A DNA stretch of 64,000 nucleotides from Buchnera aphidicola (Microlophium carnosum) (GTDB lineage Bacteria > Pseudomonadota > Gammaproteobacteria > Enterobacterales > Enterobacteriaceae). Below are positions 49,811 through 60,105 of this stretch, piece by piece. Location of the stretch: the NCBI GenBank assembly GCA_011752475.1, contig CP048747.1, positions 434,001 to 498,000 on the forward strand, read 5' to 3'. Each line of letters starts with the position of its first letter. Within the stretch, counting starts at the first letter, position 1. Under the pieces are notes generated by a model, which saw only the letters and a list, made by a program, of their open reading frames with translations, was not told where the DNA came from and did no database searches. Both the position numbers and the translations under genes were made by a program.

Positions 49811-49893
49811 TAATCTTTTATAAAAAATATTTTAACTGAAGCGTTTCTACAATAGAATAGTAGAACATATTTCAAAATAGACAACTTAATACC

Positions 49894-50772
49894 ATGAGTG
49901 ATAAGCATCCGCAAAACTGTGATAAAATAAATAAAAAAGGATTTTTTTCTATTTTATTAAATCAAATTTTTCATGATGAACCTAAAAATAGAGAAGAATT
50001 ATTAGTATTAATTCGAGATTCAGAGCAAAATGAACTAATTGATCAAGATACTTGCGATATGTTAGAAGGAGTGATGCATATTGTCAAAAAGAGAATAAAA
50101 GACATTATGATCCCACGAACACAAATGATAACATTAAAGTTAAATTACAATCTAAATAAATGTCTGGATATTATTATTGAATCTGCACATTCTCGTTTTC
50201 CAGTGATGAGTAGTGATAATAATTATGTTGAAGGATTTTTAATCGCTAAAGATTTATTACCATTTATGAAAAATTCAAAAAATATTTTTTTCATAAAAAA
50301 TATATTACGACCAGCTGTTGTAGTTCCAGAAAGTAAATATGTAGATAGAATGCTAAAAGAATTTCGTTCAAAAAGAAATCACATGGCAATAGTTATAGAT
50401 GAATTTGGAGCTGTTTCAGGTCTCGTAACCATAGAAGATATACTTGAATTAATTGTTGGAGAAATTGAAGATGAATATGATGATGAAGAAACATTAAATA
50501 TTAGAAAATTACAAAAATGCACATTTTCTGTTAGAGCTCTTACAGAAATAAAAGAATTCAACGAAACCTTTAATACTAATTTTAGTGATAAAGAAGTAGA
50601 TACTATAGGAGGTTTAGTTATGAAAGAATTTGGTCGTTTACCAAGTCGCGGTGATAGCATAAATATCGATGGTTATTCTTTTAAAATTTCTACAACAGAT
50701 AGTAGAAAAGTTATACAAATACATGTAACTATTCCAGAAAACAAAATACCAGATCTAATAGAATCACAATAA
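49894..50772 (+). CDS. ybeX: CBS-domain protein YbeX/CorC
   Basis: YbeX (CorC) is linked to magnesium/cobalt efflux and ribosome metabolism in E. coli. The 292 residues equal E. coli. Two CBS domains (IMIPRTQMITLK, FPVMSSDNNYVEGFLIAKDL, then VPESKYVDRMLKEF, MAIVIDEFGAVSGLVTIEDILELIVGEIEDEYD) precede a C-terminal CorC/HlyC transporter-associated domain. It sits between ybeY and leuS as in E. coli, with lnt missing after it. Confidence 0.94.
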   Translation: MSDKHPQNCDKINKKGFFSILLNQIFHDEPKNREELLVLIRDSEQNELIDQDTCDMLEGVMHIVKKRIKDIMIPRTQMITLKLNYNLNKCLDIIIESAHSRFPVMSSDNNYVEGFLIAKDLLPFMKNSKNIFFIKNILRPAVVVPESKYVDRMLKEFRSKRNHMAIVIDEFGAVSGLVTIEDILELIVGEIEDEYDDEETLNIRKLQKCTFSVRALTEIKEFNETFNTNFSDKEVDTIGGLVMKEFGRLPSRGDSINIDGYSFKISTTDSRKVIQIHVTIPENKIPDLIESQ

Positions 50773-50867
50773 ATACTAATTTTTTATTTAAAATAGAAAA
50801 ATAACATTGTTTTCTTAATTGAAACTAAAAGTATTATATTTATCAAATACTTCTTTCAGAGAAAAAT

Positions 50868-53447
50868 ATGGAAAAAGAATATTCACCAAAAAAAATAGAA
50901 CTGTATGTACAAGAATATTGGAAAAACAATAAAACTTTTGAAGTAAAAGAAGATTGCAAAAAAGAAAAATATTATTGTCTTCCGATGCTCCCATATCCTT
51001 CTGGCAAACTACATATGGGTCATGTTAGAAATTATACTATTAGCGATGTGATTGCTAGATATCAAAGAATGCTAGGAAAAAACGTTTTACAGCCAATGGG
51101 TTGGGACGCTTTTGGATTACCTGCTGAAGAAGCAGCTATAAAAAATAATACTACCCCCTTTTCTTGGACAAAGAAAAATATAAAGTATATGAAAAAACAA
51201 CTTCAATCCCTAGGTTTTAGTTATGATTGGAGTCGTGAAATAACTACATGTAATCCAGAATATTATCACTGGGAACAGTGGTTTTTTACTAAGTTGTATG
51301 AAAAAAAACTAGTATATAAAAAAAATAGTTTAGTGAATTGGTGTTCTTATGAGAAAACAGTTTTAGCTAATGAACAAGTTATTGATGGATGTTGTTGGAG
51401 ATGTCAGAATAAAATCACGATAAAAAAAATTCCGCAATGGTTTATAAAAATAAGAAATTATGCTGAGTCCTTATATCAAGATCTAAAGAAACTAACTCAC
51501 TGGCCTGAAAATGTGAAAAATATGCAACGAAATTGGATTGGACGAATAAAAGGATTTCAGCTTACACTAAATATTTTTGATACTTGTCAACAATTAAAGG
51601 TATTTATTAATAGATTAGACCTGATAATGGGTGTGACATATATTTCAATATCTACTTGTCATCCATTATGCGTAAATTTATCTAAAAAAAATGAGATTAT
51701 TAAAGAATTTATAAAAAAATATAAATACATCTCACAAGAAGAACTTAAACATGTTAAGTATTTAGGGATTAATACAAATCTATTTGTGATTCATCCACTC
51801 ACAGAAAAAAAAATACCAATTTGGATTGCAAATTTTACTATAAAAGAATATGGCGTAAATGCCATGTTATCTATTCCTGGACATAATGAAAATGATTGGA
51901 ATTTTGCAATTAAAAATAATATAAAAATTAAATATGTTATTTTACATCCTAATGATCAAGAATTCAATTCACACAATTCTTTTATAGACATTAAAGGAAC
52001 ATTATTCAATTCTAAAGAATTCAATGGATTAAACTCTGAAGATAGTAGTAAAAAAATAAAAAAAATACTATGTCAAAAAAAAATATTAAAAGAAAAAATT
52101 AATTATAAACTACAAGACTGGTGTGTATCAAGACAACGCTATTGGGGTACTCCTATTCCAATGGCAAAATTAAAAAATGGAGAAATTATATCTATACCAG
52201 AAGATGAACTACCTGTAATTTTACCAAAAATTCAAAACAATATAAATTCATTACATAAACCTATTGATCCTACTTCTAATTGGGCAAAAATTATTATTAA
52301 TAGTAAAAACGCTATTCGAGAAACAGATACTTTTGATACTTTCATGGAATCATCTTGGTATTATGCAAGATATACCTGTCCACATTTTAATACAGGTATG
52401 ATTGATTCAGTAGCATCAAAATATTGGCTTCCTGTTGATCAATATATTGGTGGAGTAGAACATGCAATTATGCATTTGATGTATTTTAGATTCTATCATA
52501 AATTACTACGTGATTTTAAATTAGTTGATTCTGATGAACCTGTAAAAAATTTACTATGTCAAGGTATGGTTCTTGCTGAGGCTTTTTATGCAATTGATAG
52601 CAATTTTAAACGTACTTGGTTTCATTCATCGTCAGTCTTAATAAAACGTAATTCAAAAGGAGACATTATTAAATCATATAACAAACAAGGGAAAGAACTA
52701 GTTTATGCTGGAATGATTAAAATGTCTAAATCAAAAAATAATGGAATTGAACCGGAATTAATCATTCAACGTTATGGAGCTGATACAATTCGTTTATTTA
52801 TCATGTTTGCAGCCCCTGTAGAATCTTCTCTAGAATGGAAAGAATCTGGTGTTAAGGGAGTATATCGTTTTTTAAAAAAACTTTGGAATCTAATATTAAA
52901 TTATATTAATGTACAAAAAACACACAAAAAAATGAACTTTGATTTTTTAAATGATCAGCAAAGTGAATTGCGTTACCAGTTACATAAAACGATCGCTAAA
53001 GTATCTGATGACATCAGTCGTCGAAAAACATTTAATACTGCTATTGCAACAATTATGGAATTAGTAAACAAACTAGTACAAGCACCAATACAAGAAGAAA
53101 AAGATAAATCTATTATGCGAGAATCTTTAGTCTGTATAATTAAAATGCTCTACCCATTTACACCTCATTTTTGTTTTTTTGTTTGGAACTATTTTAACGA
53201 AAACACACCTATTGATAATGAACAATGGCCTATCTTTCAAGAAAATATTCTATTAAAAAAATATAATGTAATTGTTGCTCAAATTAATGGGAAGACACGT
53301 TGTACTATAAAAATATCTAATAATTTAACTCAAGAAGAAATATTTTTACATGTTCAAAATGAACCAATAATAAAAAAACACTTAAAAAATATTGATGTAA
53401 AAAAAATAATATATATTCCAAGAAAAATAATAAATTTTGTAATATAA
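50868..53447 (+). CDS. leuS: Leucyl-tRNA synthetase with degenerate editing site
   Basis: LeuRS charges tRNA-Leu. The 859 residues (E. coli 860) carry the synthetic-site motifs MLPYPSGKLHMGHVRNY (HIGH) at 40-56 and KMSKSKNNG. The CP1 editing domain is present in length, but its threonine-rich motif, TTRPDT at 247-252 in E. coli, reads INRLDL here with the same numbering. The key residues T247, T248 and T252 are thus I, N and L. Asp343, equivalent to E. coli Asp345, is kept in NDWNF, while the preceding Asp342 is Asn. Aminoacylation should be normal, but hydrolysis of mischarged Ile- or norvaline-tRNA is likely weakened. lptE is missing between leuS and holA. Confidence 0.97.
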   Translation: MEKEYSPKKIELYVQEYWKNNKTFEVKEDCKKEKYYCLPMLPYPSGKLHMGHVRNYTISDVIARYQRMLGKNVLQPMGWDAFGLPAEEAAIKNNTTPFSWTKKNIKYMKKQLQSLGFSYDWSREITTCNPEYYHWEQWFFTKLYEKKLVYKKNSLVNWCSYEKTVLANEQVIDGCCWRCQNKITIKKIPQWFIKIRNYAESLYQDLKKLTHWPENVKNMQRNWIGRIKGFQLTLNIFDTCQQLKVFINRLDLIMGVTYISISTCHPLCVNLSKKNEIIKEFIKKYKYISQEELKHVKYLGINTNLFVIHPLTEKKIPIWIANFTIKEYGVNAMLSIPGHNENDWNFAIKNNIKIKYVILHPNDQEFNSHNSFIDIKGTLFNSKEFNGLNSEDSSKKIKKILCQKKILKEKINYKLQDWCVSRQRYWGTPIPMAKLKNGEIISIPEDELPVILPKIQNNINSLHKPIDPTSNWAKIIINSKNAIRETDTFDTFMESSWYYARYTCPHFNTGMIDSVASKYWLPVDQYIGGVEHAIMHLMYFRFYHKLLRDFKLVDSDEPVKNLLCQGMVLAEAFYAIDSNFKRTWFHSSSVLIKRNSKGDIIKSYNKQGKELVYAGMIKMSKSKNNGIEPELIIQRYGADTIRLFIMFAAPVESSLEWKESGVKGVYRFLKKLWNLILNYINVQKTHKKMNFDFLNDQQSELRYQLHKTIAKVSDDISRRKTFNTAIATIMELVNKLVQAPIQEEKDKSIMRESLVCIIKMLYPFTPHFCFFVWNYFNENTPIDNEQWPIFQENILLKKYNVIVAQINGKTRCTIKISNNLTQEEIFLHVQNEPIIKKHLKNIDVKKIIYIPRKIINFVI

Positions 53448-53487
53448 AATTAAAAATACATTTCTAAAAAATAGCAATATAACTTAT

Positions 53488-54483
53488 ATGAACAATATAA
53501 CACCAGATAAATTAAAAAAACAATTAATGCAAAAATTAGAATCTTTTTATATTTTTTTAGGAGAAGATACTTTTTTGTTAGAAAGAAATCAAGATTTAGT
53601 ATTAAATTTTGCATATAAAAAAGGATTTTCAAAAAAAGTGATAATGAATATAGAAAAAGATACAGATTATAAAAAGATTATTTTATTTTGCAAAACTAAA
53701 AATTTATTCTTTAAAAAAACTACTTTAGTCGTTAACTTTCTAATTAAAAAATTAAATATGATTGCAAATGAATATATTTATCAAATATTTTCTTTATTTA
53801 ATCCAGATATTTTAATGATATTAAAATTTAATCATTTATCTCATTTTTTTAAAAAAAATAAATTATTCTATACATTTAAAAAATGTAATATAGTTTCTTG
53901 TTTTACACCATATAATTTACATTTTATTAATTGGATTACATATGAAATGCAAGAAAAAAATATAGAAATGGAAGAAAAAGCATTTTTTTTATTATGCAAA
54001 TATTATGAAGGAAACACTTTATTTATATATAAAATTTTAGATATATTATCAATAACATGGCCTAATACTTGCATCTCAGCAGAAAAAATAAAAAACGTTA
54101 TTATTAATTTTTTTGATTTATCTCCATTGCATTGGATTAATTCTATATTTCAGAGACAAATAGAAAAATCTATTTACATATTAAATGTTTTTTGTAAAAA
54201 ACAATACAATCCTCTCATTTTAGTACGTTATTTACAAACAGATTTATTAAAATTAATTTATATAAAACGTGAAAAAAAAATAAGTATGCATATATTATTA
54301 GAAAAAAATAATGTTTGGAGTACAAGATATAAATTTTTTATAAATGCTTTTAAAAAAATAAACAATAGTAGTTTGTTAAAAGCAATTCAAATTCTTGTAA
54401 AAATAGAAATAAACATCAAAAAAAAATATAATAATGATGTTTGGAATCAACTACAAGAATTAACTTTAATACTATGCAACTAA
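53488..54483 (+). CDS. holA: DNA polymerase III delta subunit
   Basis: HolA opens the beta sliding clamp within the clamp loader. The 331 residues (E. coli 343) are divergent, rich in Lys, Ile and Phe, but N-terminal LGEDTFLLERNQD and LVRYLQTDLLKLI match the family, and position between leuS and nadD is the E. coli order. It lies 40 nt after leuS with no evident Shine-Dalgarno. Confidence 0.92.
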   Translation: MNNITPDKLKKQLMQKLESFYIFLGEDTFLLERNQDLVLNFAYKKGFSKKVIMNIEKDTDYKKIILFCKTKNLFFKKTTLVVNFLIKKLNMIANEYIYQIFSLFNPDILMILKFNHLSHFFKKNKLFYTFKKCNIVSCFTPYNLHFINWITYEMQEKNIEMEEKAFFLLCKYYEGNTLFIYKILDILSITWPNTCISAEKIKNVIINFFDLSPLHWINSIFQRQIEKSIYILNVFCKKQYNPLILVRYLQTDLLKLIYIKREKKISMHILLEKNNVWSTRYKFFINAFKKINNSSLLKAIQILVKIEINIKKKYNNDVWNQLQELTLILCN

Positions 54484-54504
54484 TATTCTTTATATCAAAA
54501 AAAA

Positions 54505-55146
54505 ATGAAAAAATTACATGGAATTTTTGGTGGAAATTTTGATCCTATTCATTATGGGCATATTTATTCAGCTGAAAAATTAGCAAAAGAAATATCCATA
54601 GAAAAAATAATATTTTTACCAAATAACTATCCTCCTCATCGAAAAAAAAGTAAAACATCGATAATAGATAAAATAAAAATGATTAAACTTGCTACTCATA
54701 ACAATCCTTTATTTCAAGTAAGTTATCTAGAAACAAAAAAAAATCATTTTTTTTATACTGTAGATACACTAAAACAAATTAGAGAAGATACAAGTTATGT
54801 AAGGCCTTTATGTTTTATAATAGGAGAAGATAACTTACAAAAGTTTCATCTCTGGAAAGATTGGAAAAAAATATTATTGTATTCTCATTTATTAGTGTGT
54901 CCTAGAAAACATAATAATAATCACAACCATGAATTGAAAACATGGATTAATTCCAATACTGTATATGATTGTAATTTGTTACATCAGAAATCATTTGGAT
55001 TAATTTTTTTCGCAAATATACCTCTTATGGATATCTCTTCAAGTAAAATAAGAAAAAATTATTCTATGGGAAAAAGTTCTTATACACTCTTGCCATCTAT
55101 TGTAAATAATTATATTTTATTAAAAAAATTATACTATAATAATTAA
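54505..55146 (+). CDS. nadD: Nicotinate-nucleotide adenylyltransferase
   Basis: NadD makes nicotinate adenine dinucleotide from nicotinate mononucleotide, a late step of NAD synthesis. The 213 residues equal E. coli. The nucleotidyltransferase motif GIFGGNFDPIHYGHIYSAE is at residues 6-24, and the ISSSKIR motif is near the C-terminus (DISSSKIRKNYS). It is 21 nt after holA, part of the leuS-holA-nadD run. Confidence 0.96.
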   Translation: MKKLHGIFGGNFDPIHYGHIYSAEKLAKEISIEKIIFLPNNYPPHRKKSKTSIIDKIKMIKLATHNNPLFQVSYLETKKNHFFYTVDTLKQIREDTSYVRPLCFIIGEDNLQKFHLWKDWKKILLYSHLLVCPRKHNNNHNHELKTWINSNTVYDCNLLHQKSFGLIFFANIPLMDISSSKIRKNYSMGKSSYTLLPSIVNNYILLKKLYYNN

Positions 55147-55217
55147 CAATATCTTAATTCTTTTTTGTTATTTTTTATCATACTAAAAAAATAATCTGAA
55201 ATATATACAATCAAAAA

Positions 55218-55451
55218 ATGAAGAAAAAAAATATTATATTGAATCTAATTGGACTTCGATGTCCAGAACCGATTATGATGATAAGAAAAACTATTCGTAA
55301 TATGAAAAAAAATGAAAAAATATTAGTTTTATCAGACGATCCTACTACTAAAAGAGACATTCCAAACTTTTGTTATTTTATGGAACATAAATTATTAACA
55401 CACGAAATCACAGTTAAGCCTTATCGTTATTTATTAAAAAAAGGATTATAA
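55218..55451 (+). CDS. tusA: Sulfur-carrier protein TusA
   Basis: TusA takes persulfide sulfur from IscS and starts the TusBCD-E relay to MnmA for 2-thiouridine at tRNA wobble positions. The 77 residues match E. coli (81) after a shortened N-terminus. The active cysteine is in [10 protein letters not shown], and the rest is very close: [27 protein letters not shown]. Sulfur for it must come from cysteine, which this genome can no longer make by sulfate assimilation. Confidence 0.95.
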   Translation: MKKKNIILNLIGLRCPEPIMMIRKTIRNMKKNEKILVLSDDPTTKRDIPNFCYFMEHKLLTHEITVKPYRYLLKKGL

Positions 55452-55494
55452 TCTCTTTAAAGATGTTGAAAATTTTTTTTATGATCATAATATA

Positions 55495-55547
55495 TTTAAT
55501 ATATACACTTAAAATTTTATATATAAAAATATAGTGTATATATTAAA
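55495..55547. terminator. Long hairpin between convergent tusA and asd
   Basis: TTTAATATATACACT (55495-55509) and its exact reverse complement (55533-55547) make a perfect 15-bp stem with a 23-nt loop. It lies between converging tusA and asd and could end transcription from either side. Confidence 0.65.
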
Positions 55548-55577
55548 AAAAAACTATTATAGTAATAGAAAAAAATA

Positions 55578-56693
55578 TTATACATTAATTAATATATTTA
55601 ACATTCTTCTTAAAGGTTCTGCAGCACCCCATAAAAGTTGATCTCCAACAGTAAAAGCTGATAAATATTTTTTACCTATATTTAATTTTCTTAAACGACC
55701 TATTGGTATATTTAATGTGTTAGTTACGGCAGATGGAGTTAGTTTTAATAATGTATCTCGTATATTATTTGGAATAACATCAACCCATTGATTATGCTGT
55801 TCAATAATTGCTTCAATATTTTTTAAAGATAAATCTTTTTTTAATTTAATAACAAATGATTGGCTATGACAACGAAGTGAACCTATTCGTACACATATAC
55901 CATCAATTAAAATTTTATTTTTATTTTCTAAAATTTTATTAGTTTCAGCTTGACCTTTCCATTCTTCTCGGCTTTGACCATTACTCATTTCTATGTCAAT
56001 CCAAGGTATCAAACTTCCAGCTAACGGTACAGAAAAATTTTTTATAGGAAAATCAAAACTACGAGACATTTGAGTCACTTTATGTTCAATACTTAAAATT
56101 GGAAGAGAACTGTTTAATAAATCTTTTTCTACAACGTTATATAACTTGCCCATCTGATTTAATAACTCTATCATATGACGCGAACCTGCTCCCGATGCTG
56201 CTTGATAAGTAGATACAGAAATCCATTCAATTAGTTCTTTTGCAAATAAACCTCCCAAAGACATTAACATTAAGCTAATAGTACAGTTTCCCCCTATAAA
56301 AGATTTAATTCCTTTATTTATAGCATGTTGTATCAAATTATAATTAACTGGATCTAATATAATAACAGAGTCGCTTTGCATTCGTAAATTAGAAGCTGCA
56401 TCTATCCAATAACCTTTCCAACCATTTTTTCGTAATTTTGGATAAACCTCTTCAGTATAAGAACCTCCTTGACATGTAATTATAATATTCATTTCTTTTA
56501 ATACATCAATATTATAAGCATCTTCTAAAACATTATGTGATATATTATGTAAAATAGAACTAGTTTGACCAGACTGAGACGTTGAGAAAAATACAGGTTT
56601 TATTTTTAAAAAATCATTTTCTTCTTGCATTCGTTTTAATAAGACTGATCCAACCATTCCACGCCAACCAACTAAACCTACAATTTTCATCAT
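55578..56693 (-). CDS. asd: Aspartate-semialdehyde dehydrogenase
   Basis: Asd reduces aspartyl phosphate to aspartate semialdehyde, the branch point to lysine, threonine and methionine. The 371 residues (E. coli 367) include the NADP loop [13 protein letters not shown] at 6-18, the catalytic Cys in [25 protein letters not shown], and the substrate-binding GSLRCHSQ. It is divergent from yhgN, its neighbour in E. coli. In this window it supplies the pathway that ends with lysA. Confidence 0.97.
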   Translation of the reverse strand: MMKIVGLVGWRGMVGSVLLKRMQEENDFLKIKPVFFSTSQSGQTSSILHNISHNVLEDAYNIDVLKEMNIIITCQGGSYTEEVYPKLRKNGWKGYWIDAASNLRMQSDSVIILDPVNYNLIQHAINKGIKSFIGGNCTISLMLMSLGGLFAKELIEWISVSTYQAASGAGSRHMIELLNQMGKLYNVVEKDLLNSSLPILSIEHKVTQMSRSFDFPIKNFSVPLAGSLIPWIDIEMSNGQSREEWKGQAETNKILENKNKILIDGICVRIGSLRCHSQSFVIKLKKDLSLKNIEAIIEQHNQWVDVIPNNIRDTLLKLTPSAVTNTLNIPIGRLRKLNIGKKYLSAFTVGDQLLWGAAEPLRRMLNILINV

Positions 56694-56867
56694 TAATCAA
56701 TACGCGGATAATTTACATTAACAACAATATTTATCACAATTAATAATAAAGTAGCTAAAGTAAATGTTTTCCGGCTCCTAAAAATAATTAACAAAAGAAT
56801 ATTAATAATAAAGTTTATATAAGAAAAATATATACTTTATACAGAAACAAGAGAATTTTAATAAAAA

Positions 56868-56893
56868 ATTAAAATAGAAAATTCTATTTTAAT
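56868..56893. promoter_or_regulatory. Perfect dyad in the asd-yhgN divergent region
   Basis: Two 12-nt arms, ATTAAAATAGAA (56868-56879) and TTCTATTTTAAT (56882-56893), are exact reverse complements separated by 2 nt. It lies 92 bp before yhgN and about 175 bp before asd. It could be an operator or a cruciform-prone site, or chance in AT-rich DNA. Confidence 0.35.
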
Positions 56894-56984
56894 ATTAAAT
56901 ATACTATAAAATCATAATTTTCTATTAGAAAAAATATTTTATATTAAAAAATAGCATGACTTTAAAAGGATACAATAGATTAAA

Positions 56985-57578
56985 ATGACTGAAATTATCT
57001 CTACAACCATATTACTAGTGCTAATTATGGATCCTTTAGGAAATCTTCCAATATTCATGACAATATTAAAGCATTTAGAAGCTAAAAGACGAAGAATTGT
57101 AGTTATACGTGAAATGATTATAGCATTAATTGTTATGCTATTATTCTTATTTGTTGGTGAAAAGATACTAATTATTCTTAATTTAAAAACTGAAACTGTG
57201 TCAATATCTGGCGGTGTTATTTTATTTTTAATTGCTATTAAAATGATCTTTCCTTCTGAAGATAATAATAATGAAGTAGTTTCTTCATGTGAAGAACCTT
57301 TTTTAGTTCCTCTAGCTATTCCGCTGGTAGCAGGACCATCTTTATTAGCAACATTGATGTTGCTATCACATCAATATTTACATCATATGTTTTATTTAGT
57401 GGGATCCTTGCTAATTGCATGGTGCTTGACAGTTATAATATTATTATCATCTGGTTTGTTTTTAAAATTGTTTGGTTCCAAAGGTGTCAATGCTTTAGAA
57501 CGTCTTATGGGTTTAGTTTTAATTATGCTTTCTACTCAAATGTTTCTAGATGGAATTAGAGCATGGTTTAAAAATTAG
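56985..57578 (+). CDS. yhgN: MarC-family inner membrane protein YhgN
   Basis: YhgN is a MarC/UPF0056 integral membrane protein whose function is not established. The 197 residues equal E. coli and form six hydrophobic segments, with MDPLGNLPIFMTIL near residue 16 and the conserved PLAIPLVAGPSLLATLMLL in the middle. It is adjacent to asd as in E. coli. Retention in a reduced genome suggests a useful transport role, possibly for amino acids or related metabolites, but this is inference. Confidence 0.9.
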   Translation: MTEIISTTILLVLIMDPLGNLPIFMTILKHLEAKRRRIVVIREMIIALIVMLLFLFVGEKILIILNLKTETVSISGGVILFLIAIKMIFPSEDNNNEVVSSCEEPFLVPLAIPLVAGPSLLATLMLLSHQYLHHMFYLVGSLLIAWCLTVIILLSSGLFLKLFGSKGVNALERLMGLVLIMLSTQMFLDGIRAWFKN

Positions 57579-57597
57579 ATATATTATTTTTTAAGAA

Positions 57598-57636
57598 CCT
57601 GTTATTAGTAAAATAACAGGATAAAATAAGTTTTTT
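57598..57636 (+). terminator. Rho-independent terminator of yhgN
   Basis: A perfect 9-bp stem, CCTGTTATT (57598-57606) with AATAACAGG (57612-57620), has a 5-nt loop and is followed by a short spacer and TTTTTT at 57631-57636. Confidence 0.75.
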
Positions 57637-57695
57637 AAAAAATAAAAAATTGAAAAGAATACATTATAAATAAGAAACGATAAAAAGGTACTATT

Positions 57696-58865
57696 ATGAC
57701 TTTTAAAAAAATGACTGAGATAAATATAACTAACAAAAGAGTGTTAATAAGAAGTGATTTAAATGTTCCTATAGAAAATGGAGTTATTCAATCTGACGCT
57801 AGAATACTAGCTGCTCTTCCAACTATTGAACTAGCAATTAAAAAAAATGCAAAAGTAATTATTATGTCTCATTTAGGAAGACCAAAAGAAGGACATTATA
57901 TAAAAGAATATTCTTTATTACCTATATTTAAATATTTTAAAAAGAAACTTAGTAACATAAAAATATATTTTTCCGATAATTTTTTAGATGGTATTCAACT
58001 TAATTCAGGAGAAATAGCAATTTTAGAAAATACTCGTTTTAATAGAGGTGAATTAAATAATAGTGACAAATTATCTAAAAAATATTCCGATCTTTGCGAT
58101 ATATTTGTAATGGATGCATTTGGAAGTGCACATAGAATGCAATCATCTACTTATGGAGTTGGAAAATTTGTTAAAACTGCTTGTGCTGGACTTCTTTTAA
58201 TAAATGAAATAAATGCTTTAAAAAAAGCATTAAAAAAACCAAAACGTCCAGTAGTAGCTATAGTTGGAGGTGCAAAAGTATCAACTAAATTTAATGTATT
58301 AAAAAAATTATCTAAGATCGCAGACACCATAATAGTTGGTGGGGGAATAGCTAATACCTTTTTAGCTATTGATCATAAAATAGGAAAATCATTGCATGAA
58401 CCAGATTTTATATTTGAAGCTAAAAAATTACGTGATAAATACAATATTATTGTACCAATTGATTCTCGTGTCGGAAAAAACTTTTGCAAAGATGAAATAT
58501 CTGTAATTAAGTTACCCAACAATATTAAAGAAAATGAAGAGATTATGGACTTTGGTGATAACACTATTGAAAAAATTATTAATATACTTAAAAAATCTAA
58601 AACAATTATTTGGAATGGACCAGTTGGAGTATTTGAGTTTCCAAATTTTCGAAAAGGAACTGAAATGATTGCAAAAACAATTGCACATAGTAATGCGTTT
58701 TCTATAGCAGGAGGAGGAGATACACTATCTGTTATTGACATGTTTAATATAAAAGATAATATTTCTTATATTTCTACTGGAGGAGGAGCTTTTTTAGAGT
58801 TTATAGAAGGAGTAAAACTACCTGCAATACATATGTTAGAAGAAAATTTTAAAAAGATAAATTAA
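57696..58865 (+). CDS. pgk: Phosphoglycerate kinase
   Basis: Pgk makes ATP from 1,3-bisphosphoglycerate in glycolysis. The 389 residues (E. coli 387) have [11 protein letters not shown], the triose site [27 protein letters not shown], the hinge [11 protein letters not shown], and the nucleotide-binding NGPVGVFE and [10 protein letters not shown]. fbaA follows after 19 nt, the E. coli pgk-fbaA order (epd, upstream in E. coli, is missing). Confidence 0.97.
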   Translation: MTFKKMTEINITNKRVLIRSDLNVPIENGVIQSDARILAALPTIELAIKKNAKVIIMSHLGRPKEGHYIKEYSLLPIFKYFKKKLSNIKIYFSDNFLDGIQLNSGEIAILENTRFNRGELNNSDKLSKKYSDLCDIFVMDAFGSAHRMQSSTYGVGKFVKTACAGLLLINEINALKKALKKPKRPVVAIVGGAKVSTKFNVLKKLSKIADTIIVGGGIANTFLAIDHKIGKSLHEPDFIFEAKKLRDKYNIIVPIDSRVGKNFCKDEISVIKLPNNIKENEEIMDFGDNTIEKIINILKKSKTIIWNGPVGVFEFPNFRKGTEMIAKTIAHSNAFSIAGGGDTLSVIDMFNIKDNISYISTGGGAFLEFIEGVKLPAIHMLEENFKKIN

Positions 58866-58884
58866 ATAATTAATAGGAAAAAAA

Positions 58885-59961
58885 TTGAATATTTTAAATG
58901 TTATTAAACCAGGTGTTATGAACGGTGATGAAGCACGAATAGTGTTCGAATTAGCCAAAAAAAAAGAATTCGCAATACCAGCGATTAATTGCATAGGAAC
59001 TGATTCTATCAATACTGTTTTAGAAACTGCTGCTAGAGTAAAATCTCCAGTTATTATACAGTTTTCTCATGGTGGTGCTTCTTTTATTGCAGGTTATAAA
59101 AATAGATTTTCAATGCATCAAGAACAAGCAATACTGGGTTCTATATCTGGCGCTCAACATGTACATTTAATGGCAAAACACTATAACATTCCAGTAATAC
59201 TTCACACTGATCATTGCCCAAAACAAACATTATCATGGATTGACGGATTATTAGAAGCAGGAAAAAAATATTATCATGATAATAATAGACCTCTTTTTAC
59301 TTCTCATATGATCGATCTCTCAAAAGAAAGTTTGCAAGAAAACATTTTTATTTCTACACAATATTTAAAAAAAATGAAAAATATTAACATGATGTTAGAA
59401 ATAGAACTAGGATGTACAGGAGGAGAAGAAGATGGTATTGATAATACTAAAATAGATAAAAAATTACTTTACACACAGCCTCAAGATGTAAATTATGCTT
59501 ATGAAGAATTAAATAAAATTAGTAAAAATTTTAGTATTGCTGCTTCGTTTGGTAATATACATGGTGTGTATCAATCTGGAAACATTGATCTTAGACCGAT
59601 TATTTTAAAAAATTCACAAGAATTTGTAAGTACTAAACACAATTTAGAAAAGAATCCATTAAATTTAGTATTTCACGGAGGTTCAGGTTCACATTTGAAA
59701 GAAATTAATGAATCAATTAAATACGGCATTGTTAAAATGAATATTGATACTGATATACAATGGGCGGCATGGAAAGGTGTATTAAATTTTTATAAAAAAA
59801 ATAAAGAATTTTTACAAAATCAATTAGGAAATAAACACAATCAACATCAACCTAATAAAAAATATTATGATCCAAGAACATGGATAAGAAATTCACAAGA
59901 ATCTATGTCAACTAGATTAGAAAAATCATTTAAAGAATTAAACGCTTTTAATCTTTTATAA
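58885..59961 (+). CDS. fbaA: Fructose-bisphosphate aldolase, class II
   Basis: FbaA cleaves fructose 1,6-bisphosphate in glycolysis. The 358 residues (E. coli 359) contain the zinc ligands in VILHTDHCPK, the second motif LEIELGCTGGEEDG, and FHGGSGSHLKEI with NIDTDIQWA. The start is a TTG behind TAGGAAAA; no ATG is near enough, and TTG gives the correct N-terminus (NILNVIKPGVMNGDEA). Confidence 0.96.
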   Translation: MNILNVIKPGVMNGDEARIVFELAKKKEFAIPAINCIGTDSINTVLETAARVKSPVIIQFSHGGASFIAGYKNRFSMHQEQAILGSISGAQHVHLMAKHYNIPVILHTDHCPKQTLSWIDGLLEAGKKYYHDNNRPLFTSHMIDLSKESLQENIFISTQYLKKMKNINMMLEIELGCTGGEEDGIDNTKIDKKLLYTQPQDVNYAYEELNKISKNFSIAASFGNIHGVYQSGNIDLRPIILKNSQEFVSTKHNLEKNPLNLVFHGGSGSHLKEINESIKYGIVKMNIDTDIQWAAWKGVLNFYKKNKEFLQNQLGNKHNQHQPNKKYYDPRTWIRNSQESMSTRLEKSFKELNAFNLL

Positions 59962-59991
59962 TCACTTATATAAAACATTTTAATTTTATTC

Positions 59992-60017
59992 CGGGGAATA
60001 AATAAAAATATTCTCCG
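59992..60017 (+). terminator. Hairpin after fbaA
   Basis: CGGGGAATA (59992-60000) pairs with TATTCTCCG (60009-60017) over 9 bp with one G-U, with an 8-nt loop. It is the only GC-rich stretch in this gap and ends the pgk-fbaA unit. Confidence 0.65.
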
Positions 60018-60105
60018 AAAAATAACTTTATTGAAATATATACTATATATTAAAATAAATCATTAAAATTTTTTAATTGCTAAAATAAAATATACAGAGA
60101 TCACG

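Noticed and set aside
53450..53632. 60-codon minus-strand open frame over the start of holA
   Set aside because: It is antisense to holA, hydrophobic only because of AT-rich codons, with no homology.
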